Shown here one piece after another: positions 25,712 to 36,589 of a DNA stretch of 64,000 bases. This stretch comes from Coriolopsis trogii. Its lineage: Eukaryota > Basidiomycota > Agaricomycetes > Polyporales > Polyporaceae. The notes beneath the pieces are model-generated. The model worked only from the letters and a program-made list of their open reading frames with translations. It had not been told where the DNA came from and ran no database searches. The position numbers and the translations under genes are program-made. Positions within the stretch are counted from its first letter, which is position 1. Each line of letters begins with the position of its first letter. The stretch spans positions 1,240,001-1,304,000 of the forward strand of contig JAHYIO010000007.1 in the NCBI GenBank assembly GCA_020543525.1, read 5' to 3'.

Positions 25712-27496
25712 ATGCGCCGTGTCTCTCGCATACTCGCCCTAGCTACTATCTTGTACGCTCCAGGGACAGTCACTCTCAATGTCACCCTCCCCGTCTCTCC
25801 CCCTTTTGGTTCGCAGCCTCTCTCGCGCACCCTCGTCTCCTTTTCACTCGAACAAGATAATTGGCCCGAATGGTCAGGTGTCGATTCTCGCAACGAGTTC
25901 ACCCATAGCGCACTGTCCACCCTCGGTCACCTCACTGGAGAGCCACCTAAGATCCGTGTTGGCGCGGACTCGGAGGACCATACGTTCTGGTCGCCTACCA
26001 CGACCATTAACGAGGACGAGTTCCCCACCGCCAACACGGTCACTCCGTACCCGGAGGCCACCCATATCACGGTCGGGAACAAGTACTACGAGCTCTCGCG
26101 CTTTCTCCCCCGCGGCACACACATGACCTGGGGCATCAATCTCGGCGCGGACAATGTCACGAATGCTGTCAACATGGCGAAGGCGATTGTGCGTGCGTTC
26201 CGCACGAGCGCCGTGAAGGCGTCCGGTGTCATCCTCGACCTCATAGAGGTTGGCAATGAGCCTGATCTCTTCAAGAACAACGGTCTCCGTCCGTCCAACT
26301 TCACTGTGCAGGAGTACGTTCCGGACTGGATCTCCATCGCCGGTGCAGTCGTGGAAGCGGCTGGCATCGAGGGCAATGGTGGTCCTGTCTCTATGCAGGG
26401 AGCGGCTTTTGCGGGTCAAGGATGGACGCCCCGTCAGATCTTCGACTTGGGCATCCTTGACAGCGAACCCGGGAAGACTATATCGGTGTACGTAACTTCC
26501 GCTCTGGACTGCACCTTCGAGACGCTCATTGGCACAATAGCATTTCCCAGCACAGATACTCCGCCGTATTCTGCGATGGAGGCGACTTCCCGCTGACCTC
26601 GTTCATGAGCAAGGCAGCCGTCCGCGGTAACCTGACAGGCTTTGCTGTGGATATTGCTGCAACGAACGCCCAAGGGCTTAGGTACATCCTTGGGTACGTT
26701 GTAAATGTTCTAATTTCTCGTTGGACGCGAACTCACACGTGACACAGGGAGACCAACAGCATCGCATGCCATGGAGCACCCGGAGTCAGCAATACCGCTG
26801 GCGCAGCGCTTTGGACTATCGACTATACTCTCCAGGCTGCAACGCTCGGTATCGAAGAAGTCTTCTTCCATGAGGGCGTTGGATACAAGTACAACTTCGT
26901 CAGTACATGGCCACAATGATCGAAATTTCGTTGGTTTTACTGAAGAACCTCTTTAGTTCCAACCGGCTACGCTAAACCGCTCGACAATTGACGGGTCGCC
27001 CCTTGACCCTCCCGCAGCCCCCCATATTCAGCCCCCCTTCTATGCCGGTTTGGTCATCAATACGTTCGTGGGCAACACCGGTTCTTCGAAGATCGTCGAG
27101 CTCGCTGTGGACGATTCGAACGTAGCTGGCTATGCAGCCTTCGAACACGGTCGTCTGGCACGCGCAGTCTTCATCAACCTCCACGCGTGGCTAATAAGCA
27201 GCACCGGCGACCGTCCTTCTGTTCACATCGACCTAGACTTTGCTGATAGTTCTGGTGCGGATGCGGACGCAGATGCATCCTCGGCACGCAGCGAACTGGA
27301 CGCGTTCTGGGGCCGCAAGGCCACTGCGAAGCGTCTGGTCATCGACCATGCGGACGATTTGTCCGGTCTTACGTGGGCGGGCCAGAGCTTCGAGACGGAA
27401 GACGTGCGTCCGCAGGGAAGACTCGTGCACGAGCGCATCGTGTTGAGCGAGGGTGTCGACCTGCGCTCCACGGAAGCTATCCTGATCGAGTTCTGA
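25712..27496 (+). CDS. GH79 glycoside hydrolase (beta-glucuronidase-like), secreted
   Basis: Four exons (25712-26487, 26541-26693, 26748-26898, 26957-27496) sum to 1620 bases, 539 aa. A signal peptide of about 20 residues is followed by a (beta/alpha)8 domain. The general acid/base is the Glu of GNEP at about residue 183, and the likely nucleophile is Glu311 in ETNS, directly after an exon junction; this pair matches GH79 as I know it. Further family marks are GAPGVSN, ALWTIDY and FHEGVGYKYNF, then a beta-sandwich C-terminal domain (VVELAVDD, NLHAW, LTWAGQSFE). GH79 enzymes of wood fungi remove glucuronic or 4-O-methyl-glucuronic acid from arabinogalactan or xylan side groups; the exact substrate is not inferable. 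The start at 25712 is the first ATG, at the signal peptide. It forms a tandem pair with the next gene. Confidence 0.93.
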
Positions 27497-29067
27497 CACG
27501 GCTCCTCCGCGCTCACTTGTTTCCGGACTGGGAGAGGCTTGGCTCGGAGATGATCGTTATCTTATCTGTACGTATGGGAACTGCGGTGCTCTTGACGATG
27601 TTTTCGCTGCTCGTGCTGTCCGTTTGAGGGGTGCGACGATCCGTCTGTGGCCATTCTTGTGAGGGAGGAGGATCTGCGCTCTCGGCGAAGCCTTCGTCGA
27701 CGGAACAACCACCCTCCGCCTTGAGTTGTTCCGTGCACGGAAGGAACGTTCTTATGGCGCCTAGTAAGTCCGTCCTCGTCTTCTTGCCCTGTCGGTCGCT
27801 GACTTGGTGGCATTGAGTCCTGCAGATATCATACGATTCAGAACCAGCACTGATTCGTGGTGTGGACGCCTCGATGTTTGTATTGCATCCGTCGAATCAA
27901 GGACCCTCGCGGAGGCGAGATGAGCGTCGCTCGTATCTGGGTGATTTTCCATGTTCTCAATCAGACGTATCCACAGAGACACTCCGAGGCCCAAGGGTTC
28001 CGCTCCCTTGCATCATTCCGTCCTCAGCCTCCGCCCGGAGTCTCGTTTCGTGGGCGACGATCGTGTTCTGGGGTTGGGTTGTACGTGACGCCGCGCGAGG
28101 GTTCAGACCTCTGAGATGCAGGCGGGAGCGGGCTTTCACATTGGTGAGCCGCATGGAGTATTTGTGTGTTCTGCCGACGGATGGCCACGGCTTGTGATCT
28201 TCGGCGGGATGGCCTGTTGAGACTGACGGGGATGCATACATATCTGTAGCGAGTGGGAGTGGTGACGGAATTGATTCATGCCTGGCGGGATGACAGTTTG
28301 TCTCACGTCGACTATTTGAATCGCTAATCCTGAACACTATGTATAGCTCGGGATGGTGTTAAGGCAAGCTTTCGGACTTGGGTGTGGGAATGATTTTGTA
28401 TGTCGTACTTCTTTATCCTTCGCCTTGCCACTTACCCCGGTCTTTTGCAGTCTCTGACTCAGAACGAAGGCTATCCCGCTGTATTTCATCTTATATGTCC
28501 GGGCGCCGATAACGAAAGGCCATTATCCGATCTCCGTATGGCATTCTACACGGTCGACGGTGGCTTTAGAAGATGCTGATAAGCTTCGTGGAGGAGACCT
28601 ACAGCCAGTCTTCCTTCGCCTTCCCGCCACGATGTGTCCCTGAGGGGTTCTTCGCATCCGAGCGCAGGAGAAGCCCGAGAACGAAGTTCCAACGATGACA
28701 TCCGAGGTGAGAGTCTGTGCCGTCTATCGTCTCCTTGAGTTTCTGCCCTAGTTTCATGGACGTGTCCAGGGTGCTTGGCCACACTCATTTGGCCGAGTAC
28801 GTACACCCACCGGGGCTTGACGGTTTATCCGGTGGTTCTCAGTCTCTTCATGCGCATGCCGAGTCAGGCTGGGAGAATTCTCCTATCGTGCATGCGAGAC
28901 CGCCGAGTGGTCCTGCTTTGGAATGACATACTCGCTTGCAGTTGCCTGGTAGGATTCGAGTGCGTCGCAAAGTGCAGACGGTCGCGCTATGCCACTGCAT
29001 CGTTCTCACCCAGCCAATATAAGCTACGATATCACTGCGTTGTCGCAGCAGATTCCCTCGTCCAGCC
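27497..29067. other. Intergenic region between the GH79 pair
   Basis: About 1.6 kb with no supported gene. CCAATATAAG near 29016 is a combined CCAAT/TATA-like element 50 bases before the second GH79 start. Confidence 0.5.
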
Positions 29068-31026
29068 ATGTTCCACGCCTCCGTCATCCGCGTATTTGAG
29101 GCTGTCCTCACCCTCAGCTGCTGCGTGGCCGCGCTGGACGTCTCGCTCCCCGTCCAAGCGCCAGCGGGCTCGCAACCTCTCTTTTCCACGCTCGTCTCGT
29201 TCTCCCTCGAGCAGGACCGCTGGCCAGACTGGACAGGCGTCGATGCGCGGAACGAGTTCACGCACAACGCGCTCGCAAATTATGCCGCGCTCACGGGGCA
29301 GCCGCCCAACATCCGCGTCGGGGCGAACTCGGAGGACCACACTGTCTGGTCCCCGACGGAGAGCCTCGTTGACGATGTGTTCCCGACGCCGAATGCCATC
29401 GCGCCGTACCCGGAGGCGACGGAGATCACGGTTGGCGACGCGTACTATGGGCTATCGAGGTACCTCCCGGACGGGACACACATGGTCTGGGGCGTGAACC
29501 TTGGCGGGAAGAACGCGACGAACGCGGTGGACATGGCGAAGGCGATCGTGCGCTCGTTCGAGTCTCCCGCCGTGAAGGCCTCTGGGATCGTCCTCGACCG
29601 GATCGAAGTCGGGAACGAGGCGGACCTGTATACGAACAACGGACTTCGACCGAAGGGATGGGATGTCGAGGACTACGTGCGTGAGTGGACGGCCATCGCT
29701 GGTCCGGTCGTCGACGCGCTTGGGATCGAGGGGCGGAATGGGTCTGTCGCGCTTCAGGGCGCTTCGTTCGCGAACCAGGGCTTCACGCCGCGCGAGGTGT
29801 ACAACCTCAGTATTCTTGACAGCACACCGGGGAAGGCGATCTCCGTGTATGTCAATCCTGTCTTACTTTGGGCTGCGGTCCGTGCTGATAAGTGAGGTGT
29901 GTGTAGGATCTCACAGCATCATTATTCCGCCCATTTTTGTAACGGAGGGAATTTCTCGCTGGTATCGTTCATGAACAAAGCCGCCGTACGCGCGAACTTG
30001 TCGATATTCGAGGAAGACATCGCGGCTACCCAGGCGCAGGGACTGGAATACATTCTCGGGTATGTCAGTTCAAATCTCCATACTACTGTGATACCTCCGA
30101 GCATATTCTCACGCGCAATTCTGTATCACAGCGAGACGAATAGTATTGCGTGCCACGGCGCCCCAGGGGTCAGTAACTCCGCCGGCTCAGCGCTTTGGGT
30201 GGTTGACTACACGCTTCGCGCGGCGACTCGGGGTATACGGGAAGCGTACTTCCATCATGGCGTTGGATTCAAGTACAACTTTGTACGTCGCTCCCCTGAT
30301 TGACCGTCCTCCCTCTCTTGAGATGCTCAACCTTCGTTTCAATCCCAGTTCCAACCCGTCGCGCTCAACCGCTCCATCATCGACGGGTCCGCGTTGGACA
30401 CTCCGAGTCCACCCATGGTCCAACCTGGCTACTACGGTGGTCTGGTCGTCAACTCGTTCATCGGCGCTTCGGGGTCCTCGGAGATCGTGGAGTTGACCGT
30501 GAACGACACGAACATCTCGGGCTACGCCGCGTTCGAACAGGGCCAGCTCGTGCGCGTTGTGTTCGTCAATCTCCATGCCTGGCTCAGCAACAGCGCTGGG
30601 GACCGTCCCTCTCTGCACATCGCTCTGAACTTCACGGGCTCGAAGGATGGCATCGCGGCCGTTCCAGCAGGGGACATCATCGCGCGCCGTCTGGTGCTGC
30701 AGCACGCGGACGACACTGCGAACCTGACGTGGGCTGGGCAGAGCTACGAGACGCCGGATGCCCTGCCCCGGGGCGATGTGGTTGAGGAGCGCGTCACGCT
30801 CGGGGGCGGGTTGAACGTGCGGGCGAGCGAGGCTGTCTTGGTCGAGTTCCGGACCCCGGAGTCGTCGAAAACTACGGGCGCGGCCGCGACCTCCTCAGGT
30901 GGTCCCAACAAGGACACGAAGAAGTATATCGCTGCAGGCGTGGTGTCGGGGGCCGCTGTCGCTTTTATCAGCCTAGGCGCGATTGTGTATAGCCGACGCA
31001 GGACGAAGAAACCTATGAAAGTATAG
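29068..31026 (+). CDS. GH79 glycoside hydrolase with C-terminal membrane anchor
   Basis: Paralogue of the preceding gene with introns at the same positions: exons 29068-29846, 29907-30059, 30132-30282, 30349-31026 sum to 1761 bases, 586 aa. A signal peptide precedes LDVSLPV. The acid/base Glu sits in GNEA (Pro of the usual NEP is Ala) and the ETNS Glu312 is kept. The FHEG motif of the first copy reads FHHG here. The distinctive part is the tail: after the beta-sandwich domain come a Ser/Thr/Gly linker (SSKTTGAAATSSGG), about 20 hydrophobic residues (YIAAGVVSGAAVAFISLGAIVY) interrupted by none charged, and a basic stop-transfer end SRRRTKKPMKV. This predicts a type I protein held at the plasma membrane with the catalytic domain outside. 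Activity is likely but the two motif changes leave some doubt. Confidence 0.92.
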
Positions 31027-31280
31027 ACAGTTGTGAGTGGTCGCATATTGTGGATGGCCAAGCACTTACTCATGTCACCTTAGCCTGCCTTATCAAAGGC
31101 ACACGCGAGAGGCGTTGGAGGCGCTTTTGGAACGCTTGTCACACGTGCCCATGGGAGTGGCACATTTGCCGTTCTCCTCACTCATCACGACCGTTACGTT
31201 GTCACGACGCAACCTGCATTGTTCTCAGTAGACCCGCACGACAAAGGACCCTAAGGGCTTTGTAGTAGATACCACGCAAT

Positions 31281-32915
31281 ATGTATAGACGCACGGCTTT
31301 CACTTCATCCCCATCACCACCTACCGACGAGACTCCCCTACGCGAAGACATTGTTAAGGTGAGTGACCCTTCGCTTTGAGCTCAATAATTTCCACCGAGA
31401 CTAATGTATTTGTTCATAGACCACGATGATGGAACCAGAGTACGGCAAGTACTGGATCATAGCCACCGAAAAGGACGTCCTGTCCTTTGTCGCAACGATG
31501 ATCTCCGGTGGCGAAGCTATGCGCTCGATCGTGCAGGAGCTCGACATCGACGTTGGCGGAATCAGTACACAAGCCGCAGAGAAACTCTATTCCTTCCTCG
31601 TCACCTACGGTAGCTCAATGCCCCTTCGCGATCTGCAGATACACGGAGCGGAGGCACTTCTCGAATCCGACACGCGACTCGTGAGTGCGTTCGCCAGCCT
31701 CACCACGGTCAAGAGCCTAAACATCCTCGACATCGGAAAACATGCTGGGGCCTTGCTGGGGAAGATGGAGTTGCTCTCGGCGGTTCTGTCCATGCCGGAC
31801 CAGGAGGAGGTCTTCGGACGTAAGGTCAACTGGGCCATAGACGATGACGAAAATGTGGACAAAGACGAAGATGGAGACGAGGACGAAGACGACCTCCGGG
31901 ATCCCTTTGAGCTCCTCCATAAGTCGCATGATACGCTCACGTTTCTCAGAATCGAGAACCTAACAGTCCAGAACTTCGCCTTCGACCTTCGCTATCCAGA
32001 GATGCGGGACCTGCACCTCGACTGCGTCAATGCGCCTTTTACGCATGAGTTCGTTCGTATCTGTCCTAATCTCAAGACGCTTTCCGTCCGCGCTCTCCTC
32101 TTTTCCATCGAAGACAACCAAACGTTTGGAGACTGCCAACGGTACCGGAGAGCGAACATAGACGAGCAGAGGGAGTACGGGAAGTGGACCGCCCCTGGCC
32201 TCGAGCGCGTCACCAGGACCCCTCTGGCCGAAGCATACACTCTTGGTCTCCAATGTCCGGTGCGGCGCCTGGAACTCGAGGTCCGCTGGCTCGACTCGCT
32301 GCGGAACGCGCAGATGCTGCGGAGCGTGCTCGAGGACACCTCACCTGTCGAGGTCCTGCTGCAGATGGAGGGCAGGCACGTGCGCTCCGAGTCCACAGCA
32401 CCGTCCATCTTTACCGGCTTCCGCACTGACCCGGGCACGAGCCGTCTGAGGAAGGTGGAGATCGACGTGAGGGTGTCCGTGAAGGACTCGGCGGCCGCTC
32501 TGAGCCTCATCGTGGTACGTCGGGCGATCTCCTTGGTCTGGCAGAACCGTTCATGTCACCGTCATTCTTCCAGGCTTCCGCAGAACACAATCTCTCAATG
32601 CGTTCTCTCGACGTGCTCGCGTTCAAGTTCCAGTGCAGCGCGCTCGGATCTAGGTACGAGCCGGCCAAGAATCCTACCAACACTGAAGAATTGGACATGT
32701 TCTTCGACAAGCTGAGCTCGGAACTCAGACGACTCTGCATCAAGGCCTTGGACATCATGACCGGCTTGAAGGCGATACGGTTCGAGATCGTGGACCATTG
32801 GCGGTACAAGGATGTCTCTTGGGAGGCACAATGCGGCGAAGTCATAGTTGGCCCGGGAAGTGATGCGGAAGGCTCGGATGCTGGCGGGGAGGATCCCGGC
32901 TCGGAGGGTGTTTAG
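31281..32915 (+). CDS. F-box-like / LRR-type protein, copy 2
   Basis: Three exons (31281-31358, 31420-32514, 32574-32915) sum to 1515 bases, 504 aa, all in phase. It belongs to the same family by its middle and C-terminal parts: SSMPLRDLQIHGAEALLESDTR, LQCPVRRLELEVRWLD and LEDTSPVEVLL correspond to segments of the other copies. The N-terminal F-box-like helix pair is shortened: after LREDIVK the sequence enters the family's second block directly, so the usual MxTCxxLH segment appears lost. An acidic linker (DDDENVDKDEDGDEDEDD) near residue 190 is unique to this copy. It is either a shortened functional variant or an early-stage decaying copy; no stop or frameshift is present. Convergent with the interrupted copy 3. 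Confidence 0.72.
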
Positions 32916-33277
32916 GCGAGCCTGAAGTAGAGTTGCGATGAACGGAGCGTGATACGCAAAGAGGTTTACATGTTCTGGATGACGATGTTTGTCCGATACG
33001 ATGTAGTTGTGTCAGAATGAGTAGTTCGAGTGGAAGTCGAGTTCGCCAAGATGCGGTCGGTAGTGCTCTTTGCCACGTACATAGTGCCTTTCTTGTGGAT
33101 GTAATGATACATGGGCGACCTGGACATCTACAGGCCCTCGCTCCAGCATCGCTTTCACAGCGACGGAAGATTCTTCTTGCAACCAAAGTCTGCAGACAGG
33201 CATGCGTGTCATGAGGGGCATATGCCCAAGCTGATTGTGGCGGAGGTGACAGAGAGTGTACATTTGTGCTAAGCCTG
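32916..33277. other. Intergenic region, convergent 3' flanks
   Basis: Tail-to-tail spacer between F-box-like copies 2 and 3; nothing recognised. Confidence 0.5.
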
Positions 33278-36118
33278 TTAGATTGTCGGCCCTTCTACAT
33301 CTGACAGACTGAAATCTGGCCCACGCTTGACTGCCACTCGGCTTCCCTTGCGTAGCAGAGTGACATACAAACTCTTCAGAGACGGAATCTTAGTCTGCAG
33401 ATGGTCCGCAAAGTCCTCCACGTCCCACAGGTGGTCGAGAAATATCTTCACCGGATTGTCGCGTGGCTACACGAGGCACCTTATGGAGAGAGCAAACGTG
33501 GTAAGCGGAACGGCAGCTGCGAGCTCGACTAGGGATTTCTGTAGATCCTCGTCAGCGAATCGTCATGCGCGTCCCGGGAGACAGCAGGACACTCACCAGC
33601 CATTGACGCATGTCCATATCACGTTCCGCATTATCGAAGTCGATCTTGAGTTCCAATCCGCGCAGCTCACTCGCGGCCTTTGAGCGGATTGCAGAGAGGA
33701 GAATCGGGTCGCAGAGGGTGGATCCGTCGATAGTGAGCCTCTTCGGACGGACGTCGGCGATAACCTCAGGAAACTTCGCCGTGTCCCGTCTTCTAGAGGG
33801 CCCCTCCAAGACTACGTGGTCGACCCGGCAGGTGAGGCCTAGGGCCCAAAGATCGACTAAACTCCCGGAGTACCGCGCGAGCCCCCGCCAGGACCCGTGA
33901 AGCTCCTGAGAGTCCTTGTTGTGGGTGCGCCAATGGCGCCATTCTCCCTGACTGCCTACCATGGGTGTGCTGGCCATCGTGTGTACGTGGAGGATGGCTA
34001 GGTTCGGGAAAGCATGCAGGTAGGGCGCTACGTTGAGGATCTCGGCGGCCTCCTGCACCCTGAACTCGCGTACATCAGGAAAAGGTCCGGGACCTTGAAA
34101 CCTCTGAGAATATCTGGAGACATCTGAGAATCGCTGAGCGGGTCTGAAGGACTCTGACTAGGACTGGGGCCAGAAAATGAACCTTCTGGCTCCAGAGCGC
34201 CCATGTTCTGAGCCAGAGGCGCGCCCAGAACGCAATCAGAGCAATTAAGTTGGCGGTCAGACCGCCTCAGAAGTACAGGTACATAACTATACAAATGCTG
34301 CTCTACACATCACAGGGCCCGTCTCGTCTCTTTCCAAGTCAAACAGCCTGAATATGGACCACTCCCCGTTGTACAGCAACTGTATGCTTACCATATGACA
34401 AAACCTCTCCGGATAAATCTGAAGCAGAGCGGAATTTCGTCAGTGAGTCTTCGAAGCGCCATGATACCGAAACTCACCTACATCCGAGGCACTCAATGAC
34501 GCACTTACAGTAGCACCCGATCGTATGACTTATAGACAACAGGACAGACCTTGGTGATACAGTATCGACGACGCAATCTTAAATAGGCCGGAGTGGAGAT
34601 CTTCTGCATGTCTGCAATGTGCGAAGGACCGTATGAGAACAGCAAAGTGAACAACGAAACAGGACTCACAAGTGATAGCTGGGGCAACGCTAGCTACCTG
34701 TACCAGTGCATACCCAGCCCATAGTTCCCGTTGACGTCGACATAAGCACCCCGGACGCATCAAGTCAAGTGCGCCCGGCCACTCACACTTAGCTTGTTCT
34801 GAGGAATCGCGTTCGCAACCGCCTCCAGTGCTCCGAGGTCTCCTTCACAGAGAGCGCTTCGTATCCAGAAGGTTCGGTGCCGACGTTGTGTCCCCTGGGT
34901 GCTTCGTCTTGCTTGCAGTGTAGTAGAGAAGTGTGGGTCCCAGGAGCAGACAAAGCCAGAGAATAAATAGGCAGGCAAGGTCATCAGTACCAGCAGGTGA
35001 GTTGGCAGGACGGACGACGACGACGGAGATGCGAAGTCAAAGGTGGAAATTGAAGTCAAGGACGAGGTTTGGAACGAGGGGGAGGGGACGCGTCATCACC
35101 AGAGCGGACATCCAATGTCCCGGGTGTTGCCGGAAGGGAAAATTTGAGGAGGCAGACAGACGCCAGCCCTCATCGACATTCTGAAAGGCCAAGTATGTCC
35201 GTCCGGTCAAGACGGACTCAGACGTCGTCAGAGAGAATCAGGCAATAAGTAGAAATCAGTTGCACTCAGAGCCAATCAGTATTTTTCAGAACACAAGACC
35301 GGATCAGAGCCGGACCTTTTCCTGATGTAGATTGGGATATACGATGTCCTTGTAGCGATCGACGTCTTCGTCCGTCTCGAACCACTCGCCGGACAGGCTG
35401 GTGAGCGTGTTTCGTATGGAAGCGAGTTGGATGATCGGGTTTCTATACTCGGACTCATCAAGCGAGTCGTCGTCGAAGTCCGGGTCATCCTCAGGGACGC
35501 TGAAATCGGCATCCACCTCCCGGACGTCCCCAGAGAGGGCCCTCAGCATTCTGCGACTGTGGTAGCCCGCTTCGCCTTCACATAGCACCAGCTTCTCAAT
35601 AATGGAGATCCGCCCTATCGCTGTCGGGAGATCCGGATGAGAAATCAGCAGGGTTTCGGGTTCTTGGATCGTGAGGGTGACGAGGTGGAGAGACGGTGCG
35701 GCGTCTGCGAGAAAGGTCTTCAGAGCCAGGGCGACTTCGGGTGAAAGGGAGTCGTAGCCGAGGTAAAGCCCAAAGGGGATAGCCAGTCTCCGGAGACCAT
35801 CCGCAGTCATGAACAGTATGAACGAAGTGATATCTTCTGGCGATCCCAGGTACACGGTTTCCGATGTGAGCACGAATCTGACACCTGCACGATGGAGCGC
35901 TTTGCATGTGCGCATCATAACGCTCGCTTCACCGCGATCGCACCAGGTCATCACTAGATGCATGATGTCGTAGTCCAATCGCATCCTAGTCGTCGCCACG
36001 TATGTCGGGGTCTGTGAGACGTCAATGTCAACATCGAGACTAGTACTCGTGCCAGTAAATCGATACTAGTAAATGTGTCCCATACTATTAGATTCGGACT
36101 CACTGCATTGTGGACCAT
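33278..36118 (-). pseudogene. F-box-like / LRR-type gene, copy 3, split by a transposable element
   Basis: The 5' half runs from a small first exon (36104-36118, MVHNA, GTGAGT donor) through an exon that begins after a CACAG acceptor near 36028 and reaches 35328. The 3' half runs from 34070 through an exon ending near 33600 and a last exon to a TAA at 33278-33280. Between them lies the 1255 bp element 34073-35327. Leaving out the element and one TA copy puts the two halves in the same codon phase (IVYPNL followed by REFRVQEAAEIL), and the shared family motif PYLHAFPNL follows directly. A separate in-frame TAG at 33467-33469 in the last exon, at a position that the other copies code through, shows this copy has at least two lesions. 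The F-box-like helices (DIMHLVMTW, MRTCKALH) are well preserved. Confidence 0.88.
34073..35327. mobile_element. Non-autonomous DNA transposon, 1255 bp, family A copy 1
   Basis: Ends are an inverted repeat CATCAGGAAAAGGTCCGG, flanked on both sides by a TA duplication (34071-34072 and 35328-35329). The inner parts of both ends are CTGAG/CTCAG-rich. The copy at 59311-60494 has the same ends and shares internal blocks such as GGGGACGCGTCATCA and GTTGCCGGAAGGGA. No transposase is encoded. A minus-strand open frame (34760-35059, ~99 codons, ending DLGALEAVANAIPQ) may be a captured exon. The first 11 bases of the terminus are identical to the Plavaka tip in this window, suggesting mobilisation by a related enzyme. 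It disrupts F-box-like copy 3. Confidence 0.9.
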
Positions 36119-36252
36119 ATCGTCACGTCGCGCAGTCTGGGACGCTCCGACGTGAGGTCCACAGGGCTAGTAGTAGGGCCGTACAACGCTAGAATGAGTC
36201 CCTTGCTGTAAGTGAACGTTCAGGCTCAAGTAAGTTGATTCATGATTCATCA

Positions 36253-36562
36253 TGATACGACCGCGACGTGGTCACCCGAAAGAGGAAGGCGGGGCAAAGT
36301 ACCAGCTCGAACTGAGGTCGATAACCCCAGTTCTCGTGGTATATATATTCACATAAGTCTCCGGGATAAGCCCGGGAATGTACCTAATTATAACCATAAG
36401 TAACATAGTAAGTAGCTTGGCATAGCAGGTGATAAGCGATCGAAGACATGTGGGTAGCTTATCAGTAAGTATGGCATAAGTGGCGGCATATGTAAAGGTC
36501 AAATGATATTCAGCATAGGGGCATGATGGGTCATATGGGCGACTATGTCTTGTCTCGTAACA
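36253..36562 (-). repeat. Gypsy-1 3' LTR
   Basis: Begins and ends with TG...CA on either strand. Same length as 42658-42967 and no difference was seen when read base by base, so insertion is recent. Confidence 0.95.
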
Positions 36563-36589
36563 AATACCCCCTTCTCAAGAATCGTGTCC

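Noticed and set aside
30200..30290. GH79 copy 2 as a pseudoenzyme because FHEG reads FHHG
   Set aside because: In GH79 the nucleophile is better placed at the ETNS glutamate, which is present; the FHEG glutamate is probably not catalytic.
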